A model generated the notes under the pieces. The model was not told where the DNA came from, ran no database searches, and worked only from the letters and a program-made list of their open reading frames with translations. 64,000 nt of DNA from Ochrobactrum sp. CM-21-5 (GTDB taxonomy: Bacteria > Pseudomonadota > Alphaproteobacteria > Rhizobiales > Rhizobiaceae): the NCBI RefSeq assembly GCF_014253075.1, contig NZ_JACLZJ010000001.1, positions 1,054,001 through 1,118,000 of the forward strand, read 5' to 3'. The translations under genes and the position numbers were made by a program. The stretch's first letter is position 1; each line of letters begins with the position of its first letter. This document shows positions 56,397-64,000 of this stretch, piece by piece.

Positions 56397-56840
56397 TTAA
56401 TATCCCGAGCGATCTTCCTTTGCAGCCACAGAACGCGCCACATCGAGCGTGCTGTCGGTGACCTTTTCGTCTGCCATTTCCTCGATTGTCAGCCAGCGGA
56501 TAGCTGCGGCATCGTCGCCCGGCTGTTCGTCGCCGGAAACATCCAGCGCGCGAAAGACGGACAGGTAATAGCTCTGATCATAGGCTTTGCCTTCAAGCGC
56601 CAGATCGACCGTGATGACATGCGAAAGCGATTGTGCGTCCAGCGCAGTCTCCTCTTTCAATTCGCGTATGGCTGCTTCTTCTGCTGTTTCTCCGGCTTCT
56701 ACACCGCCGCCGGGAAAAGCCAGCCAGCCTTTCCATGGCTCCTTGCCGCGTTCCACGAGAAGGAAGCGGTCGTCGCGGCGGCAGATCAGCGATACGCCGT
56801 GAATTTGGGATGGTAGGGGAAAGACGGAAACAGTTTTCAT
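56397..56840 (-). CDS. NUDIX hydrolase
   Basis: A 147-aa pyrophosphohydrolase with the NUDIX box GGGVEAGETAEEAAIRELKEE at about residues 41-61, followed by the short beta strands of the fold. Substrates of close relatives include nucleoside diphosphate derivatives; the specific one is unknown. ATG 56840 gives MKTVSVFPLPSQIHGVSLIC; a longer frame upstream is not conserved-looking. It diverges from the SRAP gene. Confidence 0.88.
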   Translation of the reverse strand: MKTVSVFPLPSQIHGVSLICRRDDRFLLVERGKEPWKGWLAFPGGGVEAGETAEEAAIRELKEETALDAQSLSHVITVDLALEGKAYDQSYYLSVFRALDVSGDEQPGDDAAAIRWLTIEEMADEKVTDSTLDVARSVAAKEDRSGY

Positions 56841-56927
56841 ATTGCTAGCTATGATCTGGTGCGTGCCATTTGGCAACAGACAGCATGGGTCTTGACCACA
56901 GGTCAAAAAGACTGAACATGCCGCTTC

Positions 56928-57707
56928 ATGTGCGGACGATTTTCATTAACTGCAAGCCGGGAAGAGGTTGAAGCCTTGCTGGCTGCGATAGTCGCGGAGG
57001 ATTTCCCCCCGCGCTATAATATTGCGCCCACCCAGCCAATCCTCTCTATCCTGGCAGGTGAAACCCCGCCGCCGGGCAGTAACCGCCCGGATCGCGTCGG
57101 GATGCTGGTGCGCTGGGGGTTTGTGCCGTCCTGGGTGAAAGACCCGAATGACTGGCCGCTCATGTTCAATATCCGTTCGGAAACCGCAGCAGAAAAGAAT
57201 TCCTTTCGCGCTGCGCTCAACCATCGCCGCGCGCTTATCCCCGCGTCTGGCTTCTATGAGTGGCGGCGTGTGGGAAAGAACAAGTCGCAGCCCTATTGGG
57301 TGCGCCCGCGCAACGGCGGCATCGTGGCTTTCGGCGCGCTGGTGGAGACATGGAGCAGCGCTGACGGCTCGCAGATTGATACTGCCGGTATTCTGACGAC
57401 CAAAGCAAACGATCTTTTACGCCCCATTCATGAGCGCATGCCAGTTGTGGTGCAGCCGGAAGACTTTGCGCGCTGGCTCGACTGCAAGCGCATTCTGCCC
57501 CGTGAAGTCGCCGACATTATGCGACCGGTTCAGGCAGATTTCTTCGAGGCTATCCCTGTGTCCGAGAAGGTCAACAAGGTGACCAACACATCTCCCGATT
57601 TGCAGGACCGCGTAGAGGAAGACTTGACGGCGCAACCGACTGTACCGAAAAAGAAAAATAGGCAGGACCCGGAGGAGGATTCGGGTGACCAGCTTTCCAT
57701 GTTCTGA
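56928..57707 (+). CDS. SOS response-associated peptidase (SRAP/YedK-HMCES type)
   Basis: Forms a covalent link with abasic sites in single-stranded DNA to protect them. The 259-aa protein starts MCGRFSLTA, with Cys2 as the reactive residue after removal of Met. It has YNIAPTQPILSI, the PASGFYEWRR motif (Glu near residue 113) and HERMPVVV with the catalytic His. The C-terminal 50 residues are a charged, low-complexity tail (KKKNRQDPEEDSGDQLSMF). Together with the two uracil-DNA glycosylases it covers abasic-site handling. Confidence 0.93.
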   Translation: MCGRFSLTASREEVEALLAAIVAEDFPPRYNIAPTQPILSILAGETPPPGSNRPDRVGMLVRWGFVPSWVKDPNDWPLMFNIRSETAAEKNSFRAALNHRRALIPASGFYEWRRVGKNKSQPYWVRPRNGGIVAFGALVETWSSADGSQIDTAGILTTKANDLLRPIHERMPVVVQPEDFARWLDCKRILPREVADIMRPVQADFFEAIPVSEKVNKVTNTSPDLQDRVEEDLTAQPTVPKKKNRQDPEEDSGDQLSMF

Positions 57708-57757
57708 TCCATCTGCCGGTCGTTTCTGACTGGCGTGACCTTTCAAGGAAATCGTCC

Positions 57758-58372
57758 GTGTTTTCAGCAGCCCTTTCCGGCTTCCTTCTTGGTGCTTCGC
57801 TTATCATCGCAATCGGTGCGCAAAATGCATTCATCCTGCGTCAGGGTTTGCTGCGCCAGCATGTCTTCATTCTATGCCTGATTTGCGCATTATCGGACGC
57901 GCTGCTGATCGCGGCAGGGGTGGCCGGTCTCGGCACACTGATTGCGCAATCGCCGAAGCTGATCGCTTTTGTGACGATAGCCGGCGCGGCATTCCTGTTT
58001 TGGTACGCCTCGGTGGCTTTCCGGCGTGCCTTCCACCCTGAAGCGATGCAGGTGAAGTCGAATGGCGGAGCAAATCTCAAAACGGCAGTGGCAACCTGTC
58101 TGGCGCTCACCTTCCTCAATCCGCATGTCTATCTGGATACGGTTCTGCTGCTTGGCAGCCTTTCGGCGCGTTTTGAAGGTTCTGCGCGCGCCGCTTACGG
58201 GGCAGGCGCGATGATCGCGTCATTCGTCTGGTTCTTTGCGCTGGGTTACGGCGCACGCCTGTTGCAACCTGTCTTCGCCAAGCCTTCGGCGTGGCGAGTT
58301 CTCGATTGCATTATCGGCATTGTCATGGCGCTGATCGGTATCAGCCTGTTAACCCGGTTTTTTAATAGCTAG
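57758..58372 (+). CDS. LysE/ArgO-type amino acid exporter
   Basis: A 204-aa membrane protein with six helices. The signature GASLIIAIGAQNAFILRQGL opens the protein, followed by CALSDALLIAAGVAGLG and TFLNPHVYLDTVLLLG. This is the LysE/ArgO pattern for export of basic amino acids. GTG is the start, with AAGGA upstream. The 3' end overlaps a small gene on the opposite strand by 24 bp. Confidence 0.92.
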   Translation: MFSAALSGFLLGASLIIAIGAQNAFILRQGLLRQHVFILCLICALSDALLIAAGVAGLGTLIAQSPKLIAFVTIAGAAFLFWYASVAFRRAFHPEAMQVKSNGGANLKTAVATCLALTFLNPHVYLDTVLLLGSLSARFEGSARAAYGAGAMIASFVWFFALGYGARLLQPVFAKPSAWRVLDCIIGIVMALIGISLLTRFFNS

Positions 58373-58513
58373 GATCGACTGGCGGCGATTGTCGTTGCGG
58401 GCATCGCTGGTGCGCTGCGCGGCGTTCAATGCCGCGACGAGCACGGCCGGTCCGATTTCCCTGTACTGATCGACCAAACGGTCCTGACGGGGGCGGAGTT
58501 CGGTTTTAGGCAT
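58349..58513 (-). CDS. Small basic protein, 54 aa
   Basis: Reads MPKTELRPRQDRLVDQYREI and continues to QRTSDARNDNRRQSILAIKK. Predicted helical and basic, without membrane segment. An excellent AAGGAACAGGACA site lies before the ATG, and the codons fit the genome. The stop lies inside the convergent lysE-type gene. No family is recognised. Confidence 0.6.
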   Translation of the reverse strand: MPKTELRPRQDRLVDQYREIGPAVLVAALNAAQRTSDARNDNRRQSILAIKKPG

Positions 58514-58913
58514 TGTCCTGTTCCTTTTTCAGAATACCTATTCACCATTTTGTGATTGATTGGGACCGAATAAAGGCTGTTTGGAGCCGGTTTTTGGGTA
58601 ATCCGGTTAACTGCCATGAACCATTCCGATGGTTGCAGCTATGCAACAGTCTGGCGGGATGGCGAGCGATCAAATTGATCGTTGCGCAGTAAAAGCGCTT
58701 GACGGAAGCGCATGCGGCAGGGATAAGTGCGGGCATGAAAACGCCGATCGTCACGAACATCTGTATTTGTGCAATTATTATTGGCTAGCAGCTTGCTGGC
58801 CCGGCCGTTTTCGTCTCCCCTTTCAAGAAACAGGATGATAACGCCCCGGCCAGTCGGCTGTGGTTTTTAGCACCGTATTTTCGTACGAGTCTGAGCATTT
58901 AAGGGGACTATTC
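58514..58913. other. Intergenic region before cysS
   Basis: A 400-bp gap with several GC-rich short inverted repeats (for example AGCGCTTGACGGAAGCGC near 58694) and no supported gene. A small RNA or long leader of cysS cannot be excluded. Confidence 0.4.
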
Positions 58914-60434
58914 ATGTCGGAGACTGCGCAACACTTGCGTCTTTACAATACGTTGACCCGCGCCAAGGAGGATTTTGTCCCCATCGATGCGAACAATGTG
59001 CGTATGTATGTTTGCGGTCCCACCGTTTATGATTTTGCGCATATCGGCAATGCGCGGCCCGTCATCATATTCGACGTCCTGTTCCGGCTGCTGCGTCATG
59101 TCTATGGCGCGGAACACGTTACCTATGCCCGCAACATCACGGATGTGGATGACAAAATCAATGCACGCGCTGCCCGCGACTATCCCGATCAGCCGTTCAA
59201 CGAAGCGATCCGCAAGGTTACCGAAAGCACCAATGCACAGTTCCAGGCGGATGTAACGGCGCTTGGCAATTTGCAGCCGAGCGTTCAGCCGCGCGCTACC
59301 GAGCACATGGACGAGATGCGTGCCATGATCGACCGGCTGGTACAGCGCGGCGTTGCCTATGTGGCCGAAGATCACGTGCTCTTCTCGCCCTCGGCCATGA
59401 ATGATCTCAAGGGGCCGCGTTACGGTGCGCTGGCGCGTCGTTCATTGGACGAGATGCTTGCAGGCGCCCGTGTCGACGTGGCGTCTTACAAGCGTGACGA
59501 AATGGATTTCGTGCTCTGGAAACCTTCGAAAGAGGGAGAACCCGGTTGGCCTTCACCCGCCGGAATTGAGGTTCTCGGGCGACCCGGCTGGCATATCGAG
59601 TGCTCCGCCATGTCGATGGCCAAGCTTCTGGAACCGTTTGGCGGGGGGCTGAAATGCGATGATCCCGAGAAGAACCAGTTCGATATTCACGGCGGCGGCA
59701 TCGATCTCGTGTTTCCGCATCATGAGAATGAAATCGCGCAATCGTGCTGCGCCTTCGGCTCGGAGCGTATGGCCAGCATCTGGATGCACAACGGCTTCCT
59801 GCAAGTCGAAGGGCAGAAGATGTCGAAATCGCTCGGCAACTTCATCACCATTCGCGATGTGCTGAATGAGGGACTGCCCCAGCTCGGCGATTGGGACGAC
59901 AATGCGGTCCGCGACCGTTGGGTGGGACTCGCGGCACGGCTGTCGATGCTTCAGACCCATTATCGCGAGCCGATCAACTGGACTGCGCAGCGTCTGGCCG
60001 AATCGGCTGAGGAACTGCATCGCTGGTATGGCTTGCTGCGGGACAAAGGCTTCGTCGCGCAGGAGCACCGTGCGGGAGCCGGTGAAGTTGTCGAAGCCTT
60101 GTCGGACGATCTCAACACATGGGCCGCGATCACGGCACTGCGCAAGGCGTTCAAGGCGAAAGACCTTGCGGTTCTGGGCGAGGGGCTGGCGTTGCTGGGA
60201 CTGTTCGATCCACATTTTGTAGCAGCTGCCGATTTGCCGATATTCGCCAAGGCCGATGTTGATCCGGCTCTGATCGAAACCCGCATTGCCGAGCGTCTTC
60301 GCTTCATCCGGGAGAAGAACTGGACGGAGGCGGATCGCATCCGCGATGCGCTTCTGCAGGAAGGCGTGCAACTCAAGGACGGCAAGGACCCCGCCACCGG
60401 CGAACGCATAACGACATGGGATGTGGTAGGGTAA
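58914..60434 (+). CDS. cysS: Cysteinyl-tRNA synthetase
   Basis: Class I synthetase, 506 aa. The HIGH-type signature is AHIGNAR (near residue 45) preceded by VCGPTVYDF with the zinc Cys. The second zinc group is GWHIECSAM and [18 protein letters not shown] (near residue 301) is the KMSKS loop. The C-terminal DALR helix bundle is complete. AAGGGGACTATTC before the ATG supports the start; an upstream in-frame ATG is rejected because the family starts at [12 protein letters not shown]. Confidence 0.97.
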   Translation: MSETAQHLRLYNTLTRAKEDFVPIDANNVRMYVCGPTVYDFAHIGNARPVIIFDVLFRLLRHVYGAEHVTYARNITDVDDKINARAARDYPDQPFNEAIRKVTESTNAQFQADVTALGNLQPSVQPRATEHMDEMRAMIDRLVQRGVAYVAEDHVLFSPSAMNDLKGPRYGALARRSLDEMLAGARVDVASYKRDEMDFVLWKPSKEGEPGWPSPAGIEVLGRPGWHIECSAMSMAKLLEPFGGGLKCDDPEKNQFDIHGGGIDLVFPHHENEIAQSCCAFGSERMASIWMHNGFLQVEGQKMSKSLGNFITIRDVLNEGLPQLGDWDDNAVRDRWVGLAARLSMLQTHYREPINWTAQRLAESAEELHRWYGLLRDKGFVAQEHRAGAGEVVEALSDDLNTWAAITALRKAFKAKDLAVLGEGLALLGLFDPHFVAAADLPIFAKADVDPALIETRIAERLRFIREKNWTEADRIRDALLQEGVQLKDGKDPATGERITTWDVVG

Positions 60435-60461
60435 TAGCGGCTTATCGACAGGGAGGACGAC

Positions 60462-60944
60462 ATGACGCTCGATAACAAGCCGGTTTATACAGGCGGTTGC
60501 CAGTGTGGCGCAGTGCGCTTCCGCATTGATGGCGCGTTGGGTTCAGCCTCGATCTGTCATTGTCGTATGTGTCAGAAAGCCTTCGGCAATTTCTACGCGC
60601 CGCTGGTTTCGGTCAGCAAAGCCAGGTTCGAATGGATCCGGGGCGAACCGAAAAGGTTCCGGTCGTCAAATCATGTCCAGCGCGGGTTTTGCGCGGAATG
60701 CGGAACCCCGCTGACCTACGAAGCGCCGGATGGTGTTGCGCTTGCGATCGGTGCGTTCGACGCGCCGGAAGAGATCGAGCCGACCGTCCAGTGGGGCGTT
60801 GAAAAACGGCTCCCCTATGTGGACGAACTTGCAAAGCTTCCCGGCTATGAAACCGAGCGCGATCCGGAGAGTATCGAATTTGTGAGAACGATGATTTCTT
60901 ACCAGCATCCGGATCATGATACCGACGACTGGCAGCAACGATAA
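60462..60944 (+). CDS. GFA-family zinc protein
   Basis: A 160-aa protein of the glutathione-dependent formaldehyde-activating family. Zinc-binding cysteines appear in GGCQCGAVRF, CHCRMCQKAFG and GFCAECGTPLTY. The name does not imply that formaldehyde is the substrate. It lies 27 bp behind cysS, and 37 bp before cimA, and may be cotranscribed with both. Confidence 0.88.
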   Translation: MTLDNKPVYTGGCQCGAVRFRIDGALGSASICHCRMCQKAFGNFYAPLVSVSKARFEWIRGEPKRFRSSNHVQRGFCAECGTPLTYEAPDGVALAIGAFDAPEEIEPTVQWGVEKRLPYVDELAKLPGYETERDPESIEFVRTMISYQHPDHDTDDWQQR

Positions 60945-60981
60945 CGTTAATCCAGCATATTCCACCGACAGGCAGGCGAGA

Positions 60982-62595
60982 ATGACACGCGAGCGCATTT
61001 ATATCTACGACACAACTTTGCGGGACGGGCAACAAACACCCGGCGTCGATTTCTCCGTCGAGGACAAGAAATCCATTGTCGTGCTGCTTGAGGAACTGGG
61101 CGTGGATTATGTCGAAGGCGGTTATCCCGGCGCCAACCCGACGGATACGGCGTTCTTCAAACGGCGGCAGACGACGCGTGCGAAATTTGCTGCTTTCGGC
61201 ATGACCAAGCGAGCAGGCGTATCGGCTTCAAACGACCCCGGCCTGTCGGGCTTGTTGCAGGCATCCGCCGATGCAGTCTGTTTTGTCGCCAAAAGCTGGG
61301 ATTATCATGTGCGTCTGGCGCTTGGCTGCACAAATGAGGAAAATCTGGAATCGATCACCGCATCAGTGACGGCGGCGCGTATGGCTGGTCGCGAGGCGCT
61401 GGTTGATTGCGAACACTTCTTCGATGGCTACAAGGCAAATCCGGAATACGCGCTTGCCTGCGCCAAAGCTGCTTATTCGGCGGGCGCGCGCTGGGTGGTA
61501 CTTTGCGATACCAACGGCGGCACACAGCCCTCGGAAGTGGCCGGCATCATCAAGGCCGTAACCGCCGTTGTGCCGGGTGAAAGCCTTGGCATTCACGCTC
61601 ACAATGACACGGAGCAGGCTGTTGCGGTCTCACTTGCCGCCATCGATGCCGGTGTGCGGCATGTACAGGGAACGCTGAACGGCATTGGCGAACGATGTGG
61701 CAATGCCAATCTCGTGTCGCTGATACCGACACTCGCGCTGAAACCCTATTGGGCGGATCGGTTTGAACTCGGCATCAAACCCGCAGCATTGAAGGCCGTC
61801 ACCCGTATTTCACGTGCCTTCGATGACATTTTGAACCGTCCTGCAGCCGAACAGGCACCTTATACTGGCAGCTCCGCTTTTGCCACAAAGGCTGGCATTC
61901 ATGCCTCGGCTCTGCTCAAGGAGCCGCAGACCTATGAGCATGTGCCGCCGGAAACTGTCGGCAATAGCCGTCGTGTGATGGTTTCTGATCAGGGCGGGAA
62001 GTCCAATTTCATTGCTGAACTGGAGCGGCGCGGCATCCGCGTTGCCAAGGACGATGTGCGTCTCGACACGTTGATCACGCTCGTGAAGGAGCGTGAGGCC
62101 GAGGGCTATGCCTATGAAGGGGCGGATGCAAGTTTCGAACTTCTCGCCCGCAATATGCTCAATCCGCAGCCGGATTTCTTCAAGGTCGATTCGTTTCGCT
62201 GCCTCGTCGAACGGCGCTTCGACGCTAACGGCATGCTGAAAACCGTTTCGGAAGCCGTGGTGAAAGTGGAAGTGGATGGCGAAGTGCGTATGTCCGTTGC
62301 CGAAGGCCATGGACCGGTCAACGCGCTCGACATTGCGCTTCGCAAGGATTTGGGACGCTTTCAGGCCGAAATCGAAGACCTCGAACTGGTTGATTTCAAG
62401 GTGCGTATCCTGAATGGCGGCACGGCAGCCATTACGCGCGTACTGATCGAATCCGGGGACGCAACTGGCGCGCGCTGGCGCACGGTCGGTGTTTCCGACA
62501 ACATCATTGACGCCTCGTTTCAGGCGCTGATGGATTCGGTCAATTACAAGCTGATGAAGAACCGCTCGCTTGCCGGACTCGTCGCCGCTGAATAG
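60982..62595 (+). CDS. cimA: (R)-citramalate synthase
   Basis: Condenses pyruvate and acetyl-CoA to citramalate, feeding isoleucine synthesis without threonine. The 537-aa protein has the HMGL-like motif YIYDTTLRDGQQTPGVDFSV, the metal motif GIHAHNDTEQAV with HGTLNG-like VQGTLNGIGERCGNANL, and a C-terminal regulatory LeuA-dimer domain. A long CimA of this class (TIGR00977 type) is separate from LeuA. The chosen ATG follows GGCAGGCGA. Confidence 0.9.
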   Translation: MTRERIYIYDTTLRDGQQTPGVDFSVEDKKSIVVLLEELGVDYVEGGYPGANPTDTAFFKRRQTTRAKFAAFGMTKRAGVSASNDPGLSGLLQASADAVCFVAKSWDYHVRLALGCTNEENLESITASVTAARMAGREALVDCEHFFDGYKANPEYALACAKAAYSAGARWVVLCDTNGGTQPSEVAGIIKAVTAVVPGESLGIHAHNDTEQAVAVSLAAIDAGVRHVQGTLNGIGERCGNANLVSLIPTLALKPYWADRFELGIKPAALKAVTRISRAFDDILNRPAAEQAPYTGSSAFATKAGIHASALLKEPQTYEHVPPETVGNSRRVMVSDQGGKSNFIAELERRGIRVAKDDVRLDTLITLVKEREAEGYAYEGADASFELLARNMLNPQPDFFKVDSFRCLVERRFDANGMLKTVSEAVVKVEVDGEVRMSVAEGHGPVNALDIALRKDLGRFQAEIEDLELVDFKVRILNGGTAAITRVLIESGDATGARWRTVGVSDNIIDASFQALMDSVNYKLMKNRSLAGLVAAE

Positions 62596-62739
62596 GCTGT
62601 TCATTCACTGTAATTGATGCTTTGATCAGTTTAATTGAATGGATTTTATGAATCGTAGAGCGCATAGCAGGGCAAAGAACTGAGCTTCGCAGCCTCCGAT
62701 GGCTTGTATTCGCGTTTCATATTCGCCCGGGAGAACGGC

Positions 62740-63660
62740 ATGACCGACCAGACAATTTCCGATGCCCGTCTCTCGGACGGGTCGCGGGGGTTTCTTATGG
62801 CGTTTGGCGCCTACGCCCTTTGGGGCGCGTTGCCTTTTTATCTGAAGGCGCTATCGCATGTGCCAGCCATGGAAGTTGTGGCGCATCGTGTCATCTGGTC
62901 GGTGCCTGTCGCACTTGTGCTGCTTCTTTTGCTCGGGCAGTTCAAGGGCATACTGAATGCTGTTCGCCAGCCCCGTATGCTTGCGATGGCGGCACTAACT
63001 GCCGCGCTGATCACGGTCAACTGGTCGATTTATGTCTGGGCGGTCGCGCACGATCAGGTAATGGGGGCGGCTTTGGGCTACTACATCAACCCGCTTTTCA
63101 ACGTGGTTCTCGGTGGTCTGTTCCTCGGGGAAAGGCTGACCAAAGTGCAATATGTGGCCGTGGCTTTCGCTTTTGCCGCGGTCCTGCTTCTGACCGTCAA
63201 TGCGGGCGGTTTGCCATGGGTATCTCTTGCATTGCCGCTGACGTTCGGTCTCTACGGGTTCTTCCGCAAGTCGCTGCCCATGCCGCCGCTGCAAGGTTTC
63301 ACGCTGGAAGTGCTGATCCTGTGCGTGCCGGCGCTTGGATATATCGTCTGGCTGGCGGCAACCGGTCAGGACAATTTCTACGCCGGTCCGGCCTTTAATG
63401 TGTCATTGCTGCTGCTGGCTGGTCCGTTCACGGCCATACCGCTTATCCTCTATGCCGGCGGCGCAAAGCTCTTGCGTTATACGACGCTGGGGCTGATGCA
63501 GTATATGACGCCGACCATGCTGTTTTTCTTCGCAATTTTCATCTTCGGTGAGCCGTTCTCCACCACACAGCTTGGCGCCTTCGTGCTGATCTGGCTGGGA
63601 TTGGCGCTGTACACGTGGTCCACGCTTTCGGAGCATCGGCGTAATCGCGCGCGGGCGTGA
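62740..63660 (+). CDS. rarD: RarD family EamA permease
   Basis: A 306-aa ten-helix transporter of the DMT superfamily. RarD-type features are LMAFGAYALWGALPFYLKAL, the VVAHRVIWSVP segment, TVNWSIYVWAVAHDQVMGA and GYYINPLFNVVLGGLFLGER. Function in chloramphenicol resistance is known from one homologue; the natural substrate is unknown. CGGGAGAACGGC before the ATG supports the start. Confidence 0.9.
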   Translation: MTDQTISDARLSDGSRGFLMAFGAYALWGALPFYLKALSHVPAMEVVAHRVIWSVPVALVLLLLLGQFKGILNAVRQPRMLAMAALTAALITVNWSIYVWAVAHDQVMGAALGYYINPLFNVVLGGLFLGERLTKVQYVAVAFAFAAVLLLTVNAGGLPWVSLALPLTFGLYGFFRKSLPMPPLQGFTLEVLILCVPALGYIVWLAATGQDNFYAGPAFNVSLLLLAGPFTAIPLILYAGGAKLLRYTTLGLMQYMTPTMLFFFAIFIFGEPFSTTQLGAFVLIWLGLALYTWSTLSEHRRNRARA

Positions 63661-63706
63661 GACATGCTTTACAACCGGAGGATATGCCTATCCGCCGATC
63701 AGCATT

Positions 63707-64000
63707 TTATAATGGGCGATAAGCATTCGCGAGCGCGACGAATTCTTCCACGCTGAGCGTCTCGGCCCGGCGGGTACCATCGATGCCGGTCTTTTCCAGA
63801 AGCTGTGCGCCGCCGACAGGTTTCAGGCTTTGGCGCAGCATCTTGCGGCGTTGTCCGAAGGCAGCCTGTGTAACCTGTCCCAGCGCAGCCGCGCTGCACG
63901 GCAGCGGCTTCTCGCGCGGTACAATGTGGATGACGGAAGACATTACTTTGGGCGGCGGCGTAAAAGCCTGCGGGGGCACGTCAAAAGCTATCTTTGCCTG
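63707..64000 (-). CDS. rsmA: 16S rRNA dimethyladenosine transferase, 3' part
   Basis: C-terminal 97 residues of RsmA/KsgA, which methylates two adenosines near the 3' end of 16S r[36 protein letters not shown] and the final [11 protein letters not shown] are diagnostic. The gene continues beyond the right edge of the window. It is convergent with rarD. Confidence 0.93.
   Translation of the reverse strand, partial: QAKIAFDVPPQAFTPPPKVMSSVIHIVPREKPLPCSAAALGQVTQAAFGQRRKMLRQSLKPVGGAQLLEKTGIDGTRRAETLSVEEFVALANAYRPL

Noticed and set aside
1-64000. CRISPR arrays, prophage, toxin-antitoxin or restriction systems
   Set aside because: No regularly spaced repeats and no marker genes of such systems were found on either strand.

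Overview
The window is about 64 kb of gene-dense chromosome from an alphaproteobacterium of the Brucella/Ochrobactrum group (Hyphomicrobiales). The strongest markers are two inverted Omp2-type porin genes whose N-termini match Brucella Omp2 proteins, a PleC-like cell-cycle kinase next to glnE, FnrN with hemN, a single bifunctional RelA/SpoT (Rsh) and the lepB-rnc-era-recO cluster. The porin loops differ from the classical Brucella Omp2a/Omp2b I remember. I therefore favour a former Ochrobactrum species or an atypical Brucella, but cannot settle this by reading alone. Almost everything is core genome. The only mobility gene is one tyrosine recombinase beside the porin locus.

Layout. 1-7 kb: a sensor kinase cut by the window edge, glnE and pleC. 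7-13.4 kb: pepN, two transporters and a family 4 uracil-DNA glycosylase. 13.7-19.9 kb: ETF-ubiquinone oxidoreductase, an endonuclease/exonuclease/phosphatase protein, AMP nucleosidase, two coupled small membrane-protein genes, a glutathione transferase and a DUF2147 protein. 20-25 kb: a Sel1-like protein, a YitT membrane protein with an attenuator-like leader, a P-loop kinase-like protein, a secreted four-repeat protein, a DUF423 protein and a HisC-like aminotransferase. 25.3-29.6 kb: integrase, omp2 porin (minus), tRNA-Ser(GCT), omp2 porin (plus). 29.7-40.8 kb: a BON protein, a 29-aa membrane peptide and an H3TH protein, then lytic transglycosylase, dapA, smpB, a family 5 uracil-DNA glycosylase, a NYN-domain protein, rpoZ, rsh and pyrE. 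40.9-45.8 kb: fnrN, hemN and a divergent MFS transporter/AraC regulator pair. 45.9-50.3 kb: DUF2062 gene, acpS, lepB, rnc, era and recO. 50.4-64 kb: an alpha/beta hydrolase, a phosphatase-HD-YgfZ operon, dihydroorotase, several conserved small or exported proteins, a NUDIX hydrolase, an SRAP protein, LysE, cysS, a GFA protein, cimA, rarD, and rsmA cut by the right edge.

Functional threads. Anaerobic haem synthesis is visible as fnrN followed by hemN with a perfect FNR box between them. Stringent response and transcription meet at rpoZ-rsh. Protein export, RNA processing and ribosome assembly are grouped in lepB-rnc-era-recO. DNA-uracil and abasic-site repair appears as two different uracil-DNA glycosylases and an SRAP protein. 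The most unusual non-coding structures are the yitT leader with mutually exclusive hairpins, a 37-bp inverted repeat just before hemN, a cluster of GANTC sites in front of pleC, two ACGTTTACGT palindromes of LiuR type, and a 105-bp composite palindromic repeat at 25150-25254. I found no CRISPR array, prophage, toxin-antitoxin pair or clearly new multigene system.
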